Notes: generated by a model not told the origin, from the letters alone. DNA of 11,668 nt from Thermoplasmata archaeon (GCA_021835185.1 JAKBQO010000036.1:1-11668), one strand, 5' to 3'. Shown: positions 1 to 7,907, numbered from the stretch's first letter. Numbers and translations: made by a program.

Positions 1-52
1 TTGCGATCACTACCGGTCCTGATATGCTGTATATCGTTCCTTTATCTTTCAT
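1..52 (-). CDS. atpA: A-type ATP synthase catalytic subunit A, N-terminal end only
   Basis: Only the first 17 codons are present; the gene runs off the left edge. The visible peptide reads MKDKGTIYSISGPVVIA, which matches the amino-terminal beta-barrel start of archaeal A-ATPase subunit A (the I-x-x-I-S-G-P-V-V motif). Subunit A carries the nucleotide-binding catalytic sites of the A1 head. The ATG follows directly on the TAA stop of atpF with no gap (TAAATG), so it is translated from the same message. Subunit A of Thermoplasma and Picrophilus is known to contain an intein; whether this one does lies outside the window. Confidence 0.9.
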   Translation of the reverse strand, partial: MKDKGTIYSISGPVVIA

Positions 53-361
53 TTAATCACCAATATCAATACCCAAAATTTTTTTTGCCAGATCATATAC
101 CGATTCTTCCTCTTTTATTCCCGGCAACGGAATAAATATTACAAGCGGATCCATGGATCCTCTGTATAGATTTATCTCATCACTGTTGAGATACTTTTCA
201 AAGGATTGTGAGACCATAATCACATTATATTTCTTTGAATTGAACAGCTGCTTTAGAAGAGATGTGCCATTTTCAGGAGTGGCGATAAATGTGTCATTAA
301 TCCCCACAAGTTTGAAGCCTGCTACCAGTTCCCTTTCCCCGATTAAGCAAAGATCATACAT
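53..361 (-). CDS. atpF: A-type ATP synthase subunit F
   Basis: This 102-residue protein has the size of archaeal subunit F, the small Rossmann-like protein that binds subunit D in the central rotor shaft and couples catalysis to the membrane ring. Residues 8-21 (GERELVAGFKLVGI) and the hydrophobic strand ending in PLPG (about residues 73-81) fit the family's pattern of a conserved GF-x-LAG-like start and a late P-x-P-G turn. The ATG follows the TAA of atpC immediately, and its own TAA abuts the ATG of atpA. The position between C and A is the standard archaeal order K-E-C-F-A-B. Identification rests on context plus these motifs. Confidence 0.93.
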   Translation of the reverse strand: MYDLCLIGERELVAGFKLVGINDTFIATPENGTSLLKQLFNSKKYNVIMVSQSFEKYLNSDEINLYRGSMDPLVIFIPLPGIKEEESVYDLAKKILGIDIGD

Positions 362-1423
362 TTATATCAGCATCCTCTCTATTATATTATTATCAAGCTT
401 ATATGACTTACCTATTATTATTGCCCTCAGATTGTCACGTTCTCTTTCAGCATACAGAACATATGCAAATATATACAGTGAGGCGGTGTTTCTGAGCATT
501 ACCGGTACGTATTCCTGGAACAGTGCTTTTCTCATGCTTACTTCAAACATACTCAAATTCTTATTCTCCTTATAATAATCAAGGGCTTCGTCAATATTGA
601 AGTGCTTGAAAACTGAAAGCAAATCCAGGACATTCCCCGACCTGAAAATATCGGCCAGTGCAGAGATGGAAAAATTGCCATTGCCTATAATGCTGTTTTC
701 TATTTTATCGAATGGGACATTAAGTTCCAGTGCTTTTGCCAGGGTCAATATATTCTTTAAATCAACAACAGTTTTTACATATTTAATAATCTGCCCTTCA
801 TCCCCATTATAAAATAATGCATGGCTAATCAGATCATTATAATAACGATAATCCATAGCCGAAAGGAGGGATGATGTATCTCCTGTTTTCTTGTATTCCT
901 CAAGATCCTTCAGGAGATAATTAAAACCATAATTGAGAAGGTAGTTGACAATGGAATCCACATCATTTTTTTCCATTATTACCCTGAAATCATCTCTTTT
1001 TAGATTTCCGGCAAATATCCCCATTGGAATATCCCTGAAACTTAGTATGAAACTGTCTGTATATTTTATATCATGATGTATAACCTTGGAGGTGATAATA
1101 GCCTTTATACTCTCTATATCCCATTTTGATACGTAGGTTTTCATAAATGATTTCATCTGTGGGGGTATTGCAAACAAAGCTATTTTGGCGTTGTTTATCA
1201 CATGCCTGTTAATAGCTACCATAAGAATGTCCGTATCATTGGTACCTATTGCTGCAGATTTGTCTATGTCATCTCGGTATGATGTTTCATATAATTTTAA
1301 TCTAATATCCTTAATATCCAGTTCAAGAAGTGATTTTACAAAGCTATCACTAAGATAGTCATTAAAATGTATTTTCAATCTTCCATAACTTCCTGAATAT
1401 GTTGTGTTAATATGGATCACCAT
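362..1423 (-). CDS. atpC: A-type ATP synthase subunit C
   Basis: This 353-residue, largely helical protein has the length of archaeal subunit C (V-type d / AC39 family), the funnel-shaped socket joining the D-F shaft to the c-ring. No catalytic motif is expected and none is seen. Assignment rests on size, the lack of membrane segments, and its place between E and F in a conserved operon. The ATG overlaps the TAA of atpE by one base (TAATG), which suggests coupled translation, and the stop is followed at once by atpF. The first residues (MVIHINTTYSGSYGRLKI) include the early Tyr/Gly-rich stretch common in the family. The sequence looks diverged, as often seen for this subunit. Confidence 0.9.
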   Translation of the reverse strand: MVIHINTTYSGSYGRLKIHFNDYLSDSFVKSLLELDIKDIRLKLYETSYRDDIDKSAAIGTNDTDILMVAINRHVINNAKIALFAIPPQMKSFMKTYVSKWDIESIKAIITSKVIHHDIKYTDSFILSFRDIPMGIFAGNLKRDDFRVIMEKNDVDSIVNYLLNYGFNYLLKDLEEYKKTGDTSSLLSAMDYRYYNDLISHALFYNGDEGQIIKYVKTVVDLKNILTLAKALELNVPFDKIENSIIGNGNFSISALADIFRSGNVLDLLSVFKHFNIDEALDYYKENKNLSMFEVSMRKALFQEYVPVMLRNTASLYIFAYVLYAERERDNLRAIIIGKSYKLDNNIIERMLI

Positions 1424-1992
1424 TATTTGATATTTTCATATAGATATGTTTCCACATCGTATGATATTGCATCGAAAATGCTGGTCAGTCGCATATCTAT
1501 TTCCTTCTTTCCATCAGCACCAATTGCAATAATTCCAGATTTTATTGATTTATCTGGGACAAAATTAATTGTGCCTGGAAATTTGAAACCTTGAAGTTTT
1601 TCCTGGTCTGTTTCACTACAATATACCGTGAAATTCTTACCTAGTTCCTTTTTTGCTTCTTCAACCATAACTTTCAGAAGTTCTGGATAATTGGAAGATT
1701 TATTAAGAGATACAACGTAAGACCTTAATTTTTGCATTGAATTATTCAATATTTCTTTCTTTTTTTCATCAAGAATCTTTTTTGACTGCAACCTGATATT
1801 ATCCTCATACTGCCTAATTATATTTTTAATATCATTGGCTGATTTTACAGCATAATCACTCCTGATTCTGGCTATCTTATCATTACATGATTTTGCCACA
1901 GCCTGCATTTTGGCTGAATACTCATCCCTGATAGCCTTGAGCTCTGATTGTGTCGTATTATCAATTTCATTTAATATATTTTCAAGTGACAT
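1423..1992 (-). CDS. atpE: A-type ATP synthase subunit E (peripheral stalk)
   Basis: This 189-residue protein has a long charged amphipathic N-terminal half (residues 1-95, rich in K, E, R, I and almost free of Pro and Gly) that would form the coiled coil of the peripheral stalk. A mixed C-terminal domain (about 105-189) includes the stretch KSGIIAIGADGKKEIDMRLT, matching the family's glycine-rich G-G-I/V-x-A-x-x-x-D-G region followed by a short strand and helix. Subunit E pairs with subunit H and holds the A1 head against rotation. The gene begins 12 nt after atpK and overlaps atpC by one base. No subunit H gene is seen next to it. Confidence 0.93.
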   Translation of the reverse strand: MSLENILNEIDNTTQSELKAIRDEYSAKMQAVAKSCNDKIARIRSDYAVKSANDIKNIIRQYEDNIRLQSKKILDEKKKEILNNSMQKLRSYVVSLNKSSNYPELLKVMVEEAKKELGKNFTVYCSETDQEKLQGFKFPGTINFVPDKSIKSGIIAIGADGKKEIDMRLTSIFDAISYDVETYLYENIK

Positions 1993-2004
1993 AAAAAATC
2001 TTTT

Positions 2005-2232
2005 TCATATTACATGTAGCAGTAATATAATACCCAGAACAAAACCTATAATCCATAGCGTTTCCGGTATAACGAAGAAGAACAATACCTGACCAAATTT
2101 TTCAGGTTTTTCAGCAATTATACCCATTCCGGCGGCTCCAATGCCCTGCTGCGCCATTCCAGTTCCTATTAACCCACCGGCAATAGCAATTGAAGCTGCC
2201 AAAGCCAATATAGCATCTGCAACACTAATCAT
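2005..2232 (-). CDS. atpK: A-type ATP synthase proteolipid c-ring subunit K
   Basis: This 75-residue protein is one transmembrane hairpin: helix 1 about residues 4-28, a short polar loop EKPEKF (41-46), and helix 2 about 48-73. The ion-binding carboxylate is Glu57 in PETLW, preceded by Pro56 as in other archaeal proteolipids. It forms the rotor ring through which H+ (or Na+) passes. Helix 1 contains Gln28-Gln29, but the Tyr found after the acidic residue in Na+-type rings is not seen, which leans towards protons and fits an acidophile; this is inference. It is the first gene of the operon visible here, with a TATA box about 35 nt upstream of the ATG and a GGAT a few bases before it. Confidence 0.95.
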   Translation of the reverse strand: MISVADAILALAASIAIAGGLIGTGMAQQGIGAAGMGIIAEKPEKFGQVLFFFVIPETLWIIGFVLGIILLLHVI

Positions 2233-2466
2233 AAATATCCTTAAATCCTCATCGAAATAACTTATATAAAATTATTTATTGCTAAAATGTTTATGTGAAT
2301 TTGGTGTTTTTCTATACTGTGATCTCATATCCACGCTTTCAAAGGCGGTTTCAATTTCAAAAATTAATTATTGAATCTCCATAGAGCTGAATTCAACTCC
2401 GCCTGAAGATATTCTATTCCCCCTGCCAAGCCATATAGCTTTAGTGATGCGGGCACTCTCGTTTTC
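2233..2466. other. Intergenic stretch between the DUF234 ATPase gene and the atp operon
   Basis: The right part (2364-2489) holds a 41-codon minus-strand frame from an ATG inside the end of the neighbouring ATPase gene. A second frame (2368-2466) continues in phase with that gene for 32 codons after its TGA. Neither peptide is one I recognise. The left part (2233-2290) is the atp promoter and leader. No RNA gene is visible, and subunit H or I genes, which precede K in many archaea, are not here. Confidence 0.5.
2262..2272 (-). promoter_or_regulatory. TATA box of the atp operon
   Basis: On the minus strand this reads ATTTTATATAA, centred about 35 nt upstream of the atpK ATG, so transcription would start roughly 10 nt before the gene. 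No other reading frame of the operon lies upstream, so this is the likely promoter for K-E-C-F-A and onward. Confidence 0.6.
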
Positions 2467-3831
2467 TCATATACTCTTCTCAAAGTCATCCAGGTCTAAT
2501 AATGTATAATTGCCATTTAATTTCGCTTTATTTTTTATCTTTTTGGCAATTATTCCGTATTTTTCTATTCTATTTTCATGCCATTTAAAATTTTTTGCCT
2601 TTTCCTTCAATTCCTTTATAATGCTATTTACATCGTGTTCATCCAATACTTTCCATTTACATTCATAAAATGTTGTTTCATTATTTTTGTTTCCAAGAGT
2701 AATGATATCTATTTCATTTTCCTTATACCACCATTTTCCTATTTCGTCGAAAGTGGGAGTTTTTTTATTGATCTCAAGAAGGAACTGTATTGATATATAT
2801 TCAAATGTGTGTCCTATATAATTATTCATGTCCTCTTTTATTATATTTATTAACATTTCAGTATTATTCAGTTCTATTAGATTATAATTTTTGTATATAA
2901 ATCTAAAATAAAAATTAAACATATTATCTTTTAAAAGATATATGCCTTTTTTGCTTTTGCGGGAAGTTATAGGGATTTCTCTTCTGATAAAATCTAAATC
3001 TATTAATACGCTCAAATATTTACTTATAAGATTTCTCTGCAGCCCTGTATAATTCATTATTTCTCCCAAAGATGTTTTTCCAGATGAAATTGCTTCTATA
3101 ATTGAAAAATAGTATCGAGGTTCATTTAATTCCTCACGAAGCAAAAAAAGGACGTCCTGATTAATGAAGGAATCAAGTTTCAGAAAAGTGTTTTTAATAT
3201 TTTCAATAAAGCTTTTGGTTTTATTTATTTCCATTATATATGCTGGAGTTCCACCGTAAACACTATAATATCTAACAGCCAGTTCTGGATCTTTAATATA
3301 TCTTAAGACCTCAATAAAAGGAAATTGTTTTAATTCTATCTGGCCTGTTCTTCTACCATATAGGGGAGATTTATAATCTGACAGGTTCTCCATCATTGAT
3401 ATATTGGATCCGGATAATATTAAAAATATTTTTGTCTCATTCAGTTTATTATCCCAGTAATCCTGCAAAATAGATAGAAGAGACTTATTATTGACTGCAT
3501 AGGGAAATTCGTCTATTGCTATTATCAATCTCCTATTCAATGTATTTCTGTATATGTATTCAAAAAAAGATTCCCAGCTATTAATATAATTTTTAAGTAT
3601 AAAATCATCGGCAAAATAACTTCCCAGTATGCTAGAAAATCTTTGCAGCATCAGTTTTTCTGATTCCTCTCTGCAGGTTAGCAATACTCCTCCATATTTA
3701 TCTATTAATCTTTTAATCAATTCGGTTTTTCCTATTCTTTTTCTGCCCGTTATTGTAATAAATTCTGCACTGCCTCTTTCATAGCTAGACGAAAGCGCCT
3801 CCAACTCATTATTTCGGTCAATAAATTCCAT
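2467..3831 (-). CDS. Archaeal AAA-type ATPase with winged helix and DUF234 (PD-(D/E)XK-like) domain
   Basis: This 454-residue protein belongs to the archaeal ATPase_2 + DUF234 family. The P-loop is at 29-36 (GRKRIGKT), Walker B at 103-108 (IIAIDE), a sensor-like LILSGS at 137-142, and Arg160/Arg161 may supply an arginine finger. Residues about 240-290 look like a winged helix (SLGEIMNYTGLQRNLISKYL and onward). The C-terminus matches DUF234: Glu373 and Asp375 in ENEIDI, then Glu390-Cys-Lys392 in YECKW, a PD-(D/E)XK nuclease-fold signature. The role of this family is not established; it is common in archaea and scattered in distribution. It stands alone here with its own promoter and a palindromic operator. 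It is not part of the atp operon by function, though read-through into atpK is possible. Confidence 0.88.
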   Translation of the reverse strand: MEFIDRNNELEALSSSYERGSAEFITITGRKRIGKTELIKRLIDKYGGVLLTCREESEKLMLQRFSSILGSYFADDFILKNYINSWESFFEYIYRNTLNRRLIIAIDEFPYAVNNKSLLSILQDYWDNKLNETKIFLILSGSNISMMENLSDYKSPLYGRRTGQIELKQFPFIEVLRYIKDPELAVRYYSVYGGTPAYIMEINKTKSFIENIKNTFLKLDSFINQDVLFLLREELNEPRYYFSIIEAISSGKTSLGEIMNYTGLQRNLISKYLSVLIDLDFIRREIPITSRKSKKGIYLLKDNMFNFYFRFIYKNYNLIELNNTEMLINIIKEDMNNYIGHTFEYISIQFLLEINKKTPTFDEIGKWWYKENEIDIITLGNKNNETTFYECKWKVLDEHDVNSIIKELKEKAKNFKWHENRIEKYGIIAKKIKNKAKLNGNYTLLDLDDFEKSI

Positions 3832-3864
3832 ATATACTTTAAAGTATATTACTCAAAAGTATAT
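3832..3864. promoter_or_regulatory. Palindromic candidate operator with a third half-site
   Basis: Positions 3832-3849 form a perfect 18-bp palindrome, ATATACTTTAAAGTATAT, immediately before the start codon of the DUF234 ATPase gene. The half-site AAAGTATAT recurs at 3856-3864, 15 bp further upstream in direct orientation, where it overlaps the TATA box. The palindrome would cover the predicted transcription start. This placement suits a repressor that blocks polymerase; self-regulation through the protein's winged helix is a guess. In AT-rich DNA a palindrome of this kind could also arise by chance, though the third copy argues against that. Confidence 0.5.
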
Positions 3865-3867
3865 AAA
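3860..3867 (-). promoter_or_regulatory. TATA box of the DUF234 ATPase gene
   Basis: On the minus strand this reads TTTATATA, centred about 32 nt before the ATG at 3831, so the message would have a leader of only a few bases. Confidence 0.6.
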
Positions 3868-3919
3868 TTATTATAATTATCTTAATAGATATTATAGTTT
3901 TAAAATTATAAAATAAGTT

Positions 3920-5404
3920 TTAATCCCTCTTTCTGGCGAAATAAAGGGATAAAATGGAGGGAACTAATACCCATACAAGACCAACAGCAGTAACGGAGTA
4001 TATATTAATGCCAACAGTTGAGGCTTTAACCGTAGAATATGTTCCGAGGATGTAATTAGCCAGCAAAACGGGGAAATAAGACGGAGATATAGAGTCCAGT
4101 ATGAGGAAGTCCTTAACATACGCAATGCCTGTTGATTTTATATGCAACAGGAATAGTATGCCGCCTGTAATAACTGGCCACATGAAGCCCAGCACGAATA
4201 AAAGACCGATTCCAGTTCCCAATACCTGCCCCTGTGTTTTTTCAAACTGTGAAACAAGATATACAATTCCAGCAAATCCTATTGCTTCCACAAGGTATCC
4301 CAGAAGTATTACGGTAAAGGTTTTTGATGATATGAATACCCCCGTATAATGATACAGTATTATGTCTGCCAGCCCAAAGGATATTAATAATCCTATTAGG
4401 AAACTTGTAGAGTTGCCAGCGAATCTGGATATCATAATCTTTCCTTTTGTTATTGGTTTGGATATTATTGACTCCAGAACTCCAGATGTTTTATCCTTAC
4501 TGTAATAGAAGTATGCTGAAAATATTCCCATAATTGGAATTAGCAATATGCCAAAGAATGAAGCCAATTCCTTCTGTAGCACTACACCTGGTTTTAAGTA
4601 TGTATATTGATATTGAAAAGCCGGGGTGAGCATAGAATATGTCTTGTTAACGGCATAGATATTTACATATTTCCCGTAATCTGAAGTGGTCAAAGATGGT
4701 TTTATAATAAATTTGTTTGAAACTGCCGTTCCATAATGGGTTGTGTTTGCCTTGTTAAAATTAAAGGGATTTGTGTTTTGGTTTGAAGATATGTTATAAT
4801 AGATTTGAGGATGGTCAGAGGATGTATAGTTTGGATTATATACCATGGTGCTTACTAATGCGGGATTGGACGTATCCTTCAAATTTACTAAATATAATGG
4901 ATATTTGTTATCACTGAATTGGATTAGATAGAATGGGTATGCAAAAGAATAGCCATAGGATGTAATTAAAGATAGAGTTCCATTGCTATAAACCATAGTA
5001 TTGCTATATCCAGGAAGCTCTAAGCCACTCCGGTAATATTGGTAGTAACTGTATGTAAATATTTTACTTGAATTTTTTACGGTAAAATTGAGATAGCCTG
5101 CACTGTTAGTAGTTCCGGCATTATTGGTTATAGGGCTATGTGTTGCATTCATTAGTGATGATTTTATATGCAGTCCTGAAACAGGGTTCCCATAGCCATT
5201 AATGACATAATCACTTACATGAATGCAATCTCCTGTTTGATTTAAATACGGCATAACTATTGCGGTGTTAGCAGGTTGTGCCTTATCAGATGAGACCCCC
5301 ACTCCATAGGCAGTTAGCCCCATAATCAGTACCAAAAGGACTATTAAAATTATAGTAAATTTTCCAAAAAGTGTTCTTTTTATATCATATAACAAGCCAT
5401 TCAT
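3920..5404 (-). CDS. ABC-2 type exporter permease with large extracytoplasmic domain
   Basis: This 494-residue membrane protein has a first helix at about 15-36. A long outside segment follows (about 37-280), rich in Asn, Ser, Thr and Tyr. Then comes a bundle of about five helices (roughly 282-301, 331-352, 363-384, 396-421, 470-490), the layout of ABC-2 permeases. The cytoplasmic loop after the second helix (YYSKDKTSGVLESIISKPIT) matches the family's conserved E-x-G-T/S-x-E-x-L-x-x-x-P motif that contacts the ATPase. Inside the external part, about 68-108 resembles a carboxypeptidase-regulatory-like beta domain (GNPVSG, then T-x-x-x-G-Y-L-x-F). The gene starts one base after the stop of the ATPase gene. 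The substrate cannot be told from the sequence. Confidence 0.9.
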   Translation of the reverse strand: MNGLLYDIKRTLFGKFTIILIVLLVLIMGLTAYGVGVSSDKAQPANTAIVMPYLNQTGDCIHVSDYVINGYGNPVSGLHIKSSLMNATHSPITNNAGTTNSAGYLNFTVKNSSKIFTYSYYQYYRSGLELPGYSNTMVYSNGTLSLITSYGYSFAYPFYLIQFSDNKYPLYLVNLKDTSNPALVSTMVYNPNYTSSDHPQIYYNISSNQNTNPFNFNKANTTHYGTAVSNKFIIKPSLTTSDYGKYVNIYAVNKTYSMLTPAFQYQYTYLKPGVVLQKELASFFGILLIPIMGIFSAYFYYSKDKTSGVLESIISKPITKGKIMISRFAGNSTSFLIGLLISFGLADIILYHYTGVFISSKTFTVILLGYLVEAIGFAGIVYLVSQFEKTQGQVLGTGIGLLFVLGFMWPVITGGILFLLHIKSTGIAYVKDFLILDSISPSYFPVLLANYILGTYSTVKASTVGINIYSVTAVGLVWVLVPSILSLYFARKRD

Positions 5405-5405
5405 T

Positions 5406-6302
5406 TTATTTCACCATATTCAAAAAATATTCTTCTAGCGTTTCATTTTCTATGCCTATATAATCAACCTTATAATTGCTCATTACAAGCTGCCTGTTTA
5501 TTTCCGCAGAATCCAGTTCGTCTTTTGTTTTTATATAATAATAGGTTCCGTCGAATGTCGGTTCCCCAAATTGAGATAGTATGTTGTCCACATTTTTATC
5601 TGCATTTTTAACATGTATTTTTACCCCGTCAGTTCCTAGATGCATCAGGTCTTCCCTTGTTAAAATTTTAATTACGGAACCATTCTTAACTATAGCAATT
5701 CTGTCAGCAACGTTCTGCAACTCAGAAAGTATGTGTGATGATAACAATATGGATTTCCCCTGTTTTTTTAAATTCAGGATTAAATCCCTGACTTCCTTTA
5801 CTCCGTTAGGGTCTAAACCATTAAGTGTTTCATCAAAAAGATAATTGTCGGGGTTTCCAATCATTGCTGCAATCAATGAAAATCGTTTTTTCATTCCCTG
5901 AGAATAATATTTCAGCTTCCTGTTTCTATAATTATAGATATCAAATTCCTTCATCAATTCAATGCCTGTTTTTTCAGCATCGTCAGATTTTATTCCATAA
6001 AATCCTGCGTAGTATTTCAGGAGCGAGATGGGTTTGGCATCTGGCTCAAAATTTGGCAATTCGGGCACCCACCCTACCTGCTTTGATGCCAGTACTTTTT
6101 CTTTTACTATGTCGAAATTATTAATTGTTATTTTTCCTGCTGTTGGAAATATAATGCCGGATGCCGCCCTGATAGTGGTGCTTTTTCCTGCCCCATTTAG
6201 CCCTGCAAGCCCCATTATTTCTCCATTGTTTATATCCAGGCTAAGATCTGAAACGGCCTTAACCTTTCTATAGGATTTTGATAGATGGGCGATATTAATC
6301 AT
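5406..6302 (-). CDS. ABC transporter ATP-binding protein (ABC-2 exporter)
   Basis: This 298-residue protein is a complete nucleotide-binding domain followed by a ~90-residue C-terminal extension typical of drug/Na+-exporter-type ABC-2 ATPases. Walker A is GLNGAGKST at 34-42, the signature YSQGMKKR at 133-140 (an S-Q-G-M variant of LSGGQ, common in this class), Walker B YLFDE at 154-158, the D-loop NGLDP at 161-165 and the switch His at 190. The Q-loop region reads VGWVPE (77-82), with Glu82 where other ABC proteins have Gln, as in many ABC-2 exporters. It drives the permease encoded directly downstream. It has its own TATA box about 25 nt before the ATG, so the mRNA is probably leaderless. 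Confidence 0.95.
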   Translation of the reverse strand: MINIAHLSKSYRKVKAVSDLSLDINNGEIMGLAGLNGAGKSTTIRAASGIIFPTAGKITINNFDIVKEKVLASKQVGWVPELPNFEPDAKPISLLKYYAGFYGIKSDDAEKTGIELMKEFDIYNYRNRKLKYYSQGMKKRFSLIAAMIGNPDNYLFDETLNGLDPNGVKEVRDLILNLKKQGKSILLSSHILSELQNVADRIAIVKNGSVIKILTREDLMHLGTDGVKIHVKNADKNVDNILSQFGEPTFDGTYYYIKTKDELDSAEINRQLVMSNYKVDYIGIENETLEEYFLNMVK

Positions 6303-6322
6303 AGACGGATATAATAACCACC

Positions 6323-6332
6323 CTATATTAAA
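6323..6332 (-). promoter_or_regulatory. TATA box of the ABC exporter operon
   Basis: On the minus strand this reads TTTAATATAG, centred about 25 nt upstream of the ABC ATPase ATG, which predicts a leaderless two-gene message. It lies in the 54-nt gap after the ZPR1 gene. Confidence 0.55.
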
Positions 6333-6356
6333 CTTCTCACGGAATAAAGAAAATGG

Positions 6357-6857
6357 TTATTCCTTTTTCAATATTTCAACCCTGCTGCTGTTTATCCTGC
6401 TTTTCCCAGAATTATCATCTATAATAATAGTGATTTTTTCTTCAACACCACTGATTATTCCATCTATTCTCTGCCGTAAAAAATCTATGTTTTCATTATC
6501 TCCCATAATCGAGAGTTTTTCCTTTATGCTTGTTAATATGCCCTCAACTGTTGTTATATATCCATTTGAAGCTATTCCTGGAGATATTTCCGCATCAAGT
6601 TCCGGAATCTGAACACTTGCGTCTGGCGACCGGTACACTATGGTTTTCAAATCGTTTTTATTTTTAATCCTAAATTTTATTATTTTAGGATCCTCCTTAT
6701 CATGCCTTTCTATTGTGATATTTTTATAGTTGCAGTTTTTGCATATATATGTGTGAATGGTTACTTTCCCCTCATATGGTATATCGTTATCTGCTTCTAT
6801 ATAATATAAAAATTCATTACAGTTCGGGCATTTTGATTCCGTCTTCTTTTCTTCCAT
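6357..6857 (-). CDS. ZPR1-related zinc-finger protein
   Basis: This 166-residue protein has a four-cysteine zinc site, Cys10-x2-Cys13 and Cys39-x2-Cys42 (SKCPNCN and YICKNCNYKN), followed by a beta-rich domain with the stretch SPDASVQIPELDAEISPG. This is the layout of one ZPR1 module (zinc finger plus A/B domain); eukaryotic ZPR1 has two such modules and binds translation elongation factor 1A. The conserved sequence around E-L-x-x-E-I-x-P-G is clear. Archaeal single-module versions are common but their role is not established. The ATG follows the fni stop directly (TAAATG), so it is probably translated from the ipk-fni message. It seems complete. Confidence 0.85.
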   Translation of the reverse strand: MEEKKTESKCPNCNEFLYYIEADNDIPYEGKVTIHTYICKNCNYKNITIERHDKEDPKIIKFRIKNKNDLKTIVYRSPDASVQIPELDAEISPGIASNGYITTVEGILTSIKEKLSIMGDNENIDFLRQRIDGIISGVEEKITIIIDDNSGKSRINSSRVEILKKE

Positions 6858-7907
6858 TTAATCACCTTGTTTGAGCCATGAATATAATGGATCGAAAACT
6901 ATATATTTTTTGTTTTTTAGAGTTGATATATCCTTTGAACCTGTTAAAAACATGGAAATTTTTATGTCTTTTATTATATTTTTTATATGAAATACAAGTT
7001 GATCGTATGATGTGTCAGCGTCCTTAAGGAAATTCCTTGCCATGGCGCCCATTTCCGCTCCAATAATTATTGATTTCACTATGTCCTGTCCGTTTCTGAT
7101 GCCTCCGCTGCCGATAATGGGAATTCCACATGAACAGTATTTAATTGATGCGGGAGATGGTATTCCCCAATTCCAGAATGCCTGGCCTGTATGCATCTTT
7201 TCCTTATTCTGTATTTTTTCAGCACGATAATATTCAATTGCTGCAAATGATGTTCCACCAAGGCCACCTACATCTATTGCCTTTACGCCTGCATCCTTCA
7301 ATTCCAATGCATCATCTCTAGAGAATCCACTTCCAGTTTCTTTTGCAATTACAGGATATGATTTTGAAAGTTCCTTCAATCTTGACATAACCCCATTAGC
7401 ATTCTTATCGCCTTCCGGCTGGACCATTTCCTGAAGAAAATTAAAATGGACAATCAGATATTTTGCATCTATTAAATTGAATATATATTCTATATCCTTA
7501 TCGGAAATTGGTGGTTTTTCCTGGCGAATCAATTGTGGAGCCCCTATATTTGCAAATTTTGCGGGTATTTTGTAATCGTTTATAACAGAAAATGTATCTG
7601 CTATGCTCTTGTTTTCTATGGCCGCCCTCATGCTGCCAACACCCATGCCTATATGAAATTCTTCTGCAGCCCTTGCAAGATTGGCGTTTATTTTTTTCGC
7701 TTTCTCAGTTCCGCCAGTCATGGATGATATTAAAAATGGAAAATCAAATTGTGTACCGAGAAAATTAATTTTGGTATCTATTAAATCATAATCAATTTCA
7801 GGTATGGCCCTGTGAATTAATCTAATGTCATCCCAAAAATTATGTTCCGAAGTAACATTCATATTTTCGGCAATGTTTATATGCTCTTCTTTTCTGTTTT
7901 CTATCAT
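6858..7907 (-). CDS. fni: Type 2 isopentenyl-diphosphate delta-isomerase (FMN-dependent)
   Basis: This 349-residue protein interconverts IPP and DMAPP in the cytosol, supplying the starter unit for archaeal ether lipids. It is a TIM-barrel flavoprotein. The N-terminal substrate-binding RKEEH is at 5-9, the flavin-binding SSMTGGTEKA at 61-70, a further conserved block GMGVGSMRAA at 87-96, and Gln159 and the VQPEGD motif with Gln163/Glu165 at 162-167 (catalysis and Mg2+). Lys189 is in AKETGSGF, GGLGGTSF is at 214-221 and the phosphate-binding GSGGIRNG at 266-273. All expected motifs are present and the length is normal. Its ATG overlaps the ipk stop by one base (TAATG), and the next gene starts without a gap. 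Coupling to ipk fits the archaeal mevalonate pathways. Confidence 0.97.
   Translation of the reverse strand: MIENRKEEHINIAENMNVTSEHNFWDDIRLIHRAIPEIDYDLIDTKINFLGTQFDFPFLISSMTGGTEKAKKINANLARAAEEFHIGMGVGSMRAAIENKSIADTFSVINDYKIPAKFANIGAPQLIRQEKPPISDKDIEYIFNLIDAKYLIVHFNFLQEMVQPEGDKNANGVMSRLKELSKSYPVIAKETGSGFSRDDALELKDAGVKAIDVGGLGGTSFAAIEYYRAEKIQNKEKMHTGQAFWNWGIPSPASIKYCSCGIPIIGSGGIRNGQDIVKSIIIGAEMGAMARNFLKDADTSYDQLVFHIKNIIKDIKISMFLTGSKDISTLKNKKYIVFDPLYSWLKQGD

Noticed and set aside
153..1594. Plus-strand frames opposite atpF and atpC (153-575, 597-812, 1412-1594)
   Set aside because: They are antisense shadows of conserved ATP synthase genes, with no family motifs.
2467..3831. DUF234 ATPase as part of a new defence island
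   Set aside because: It carries a nuclease-fold signature, but its neighbours are housekeeping and transport genes and no partner gene is present, so a defence role is not supported here.
3832..3864. AAAGTATAT copies as a CRISPR-like or tandem repeat array
   Set aside because: There are only three short half-sites and no regular spacers; the promoter/operator reading explains them better.
5581..6273. Plus-strand frames opposite the ABC ATPase gene
   Set aside because: The minus strand carries all ABC motifs; the plus-strand peptides are Cys/Phe/Ser-rich shadow sequence.
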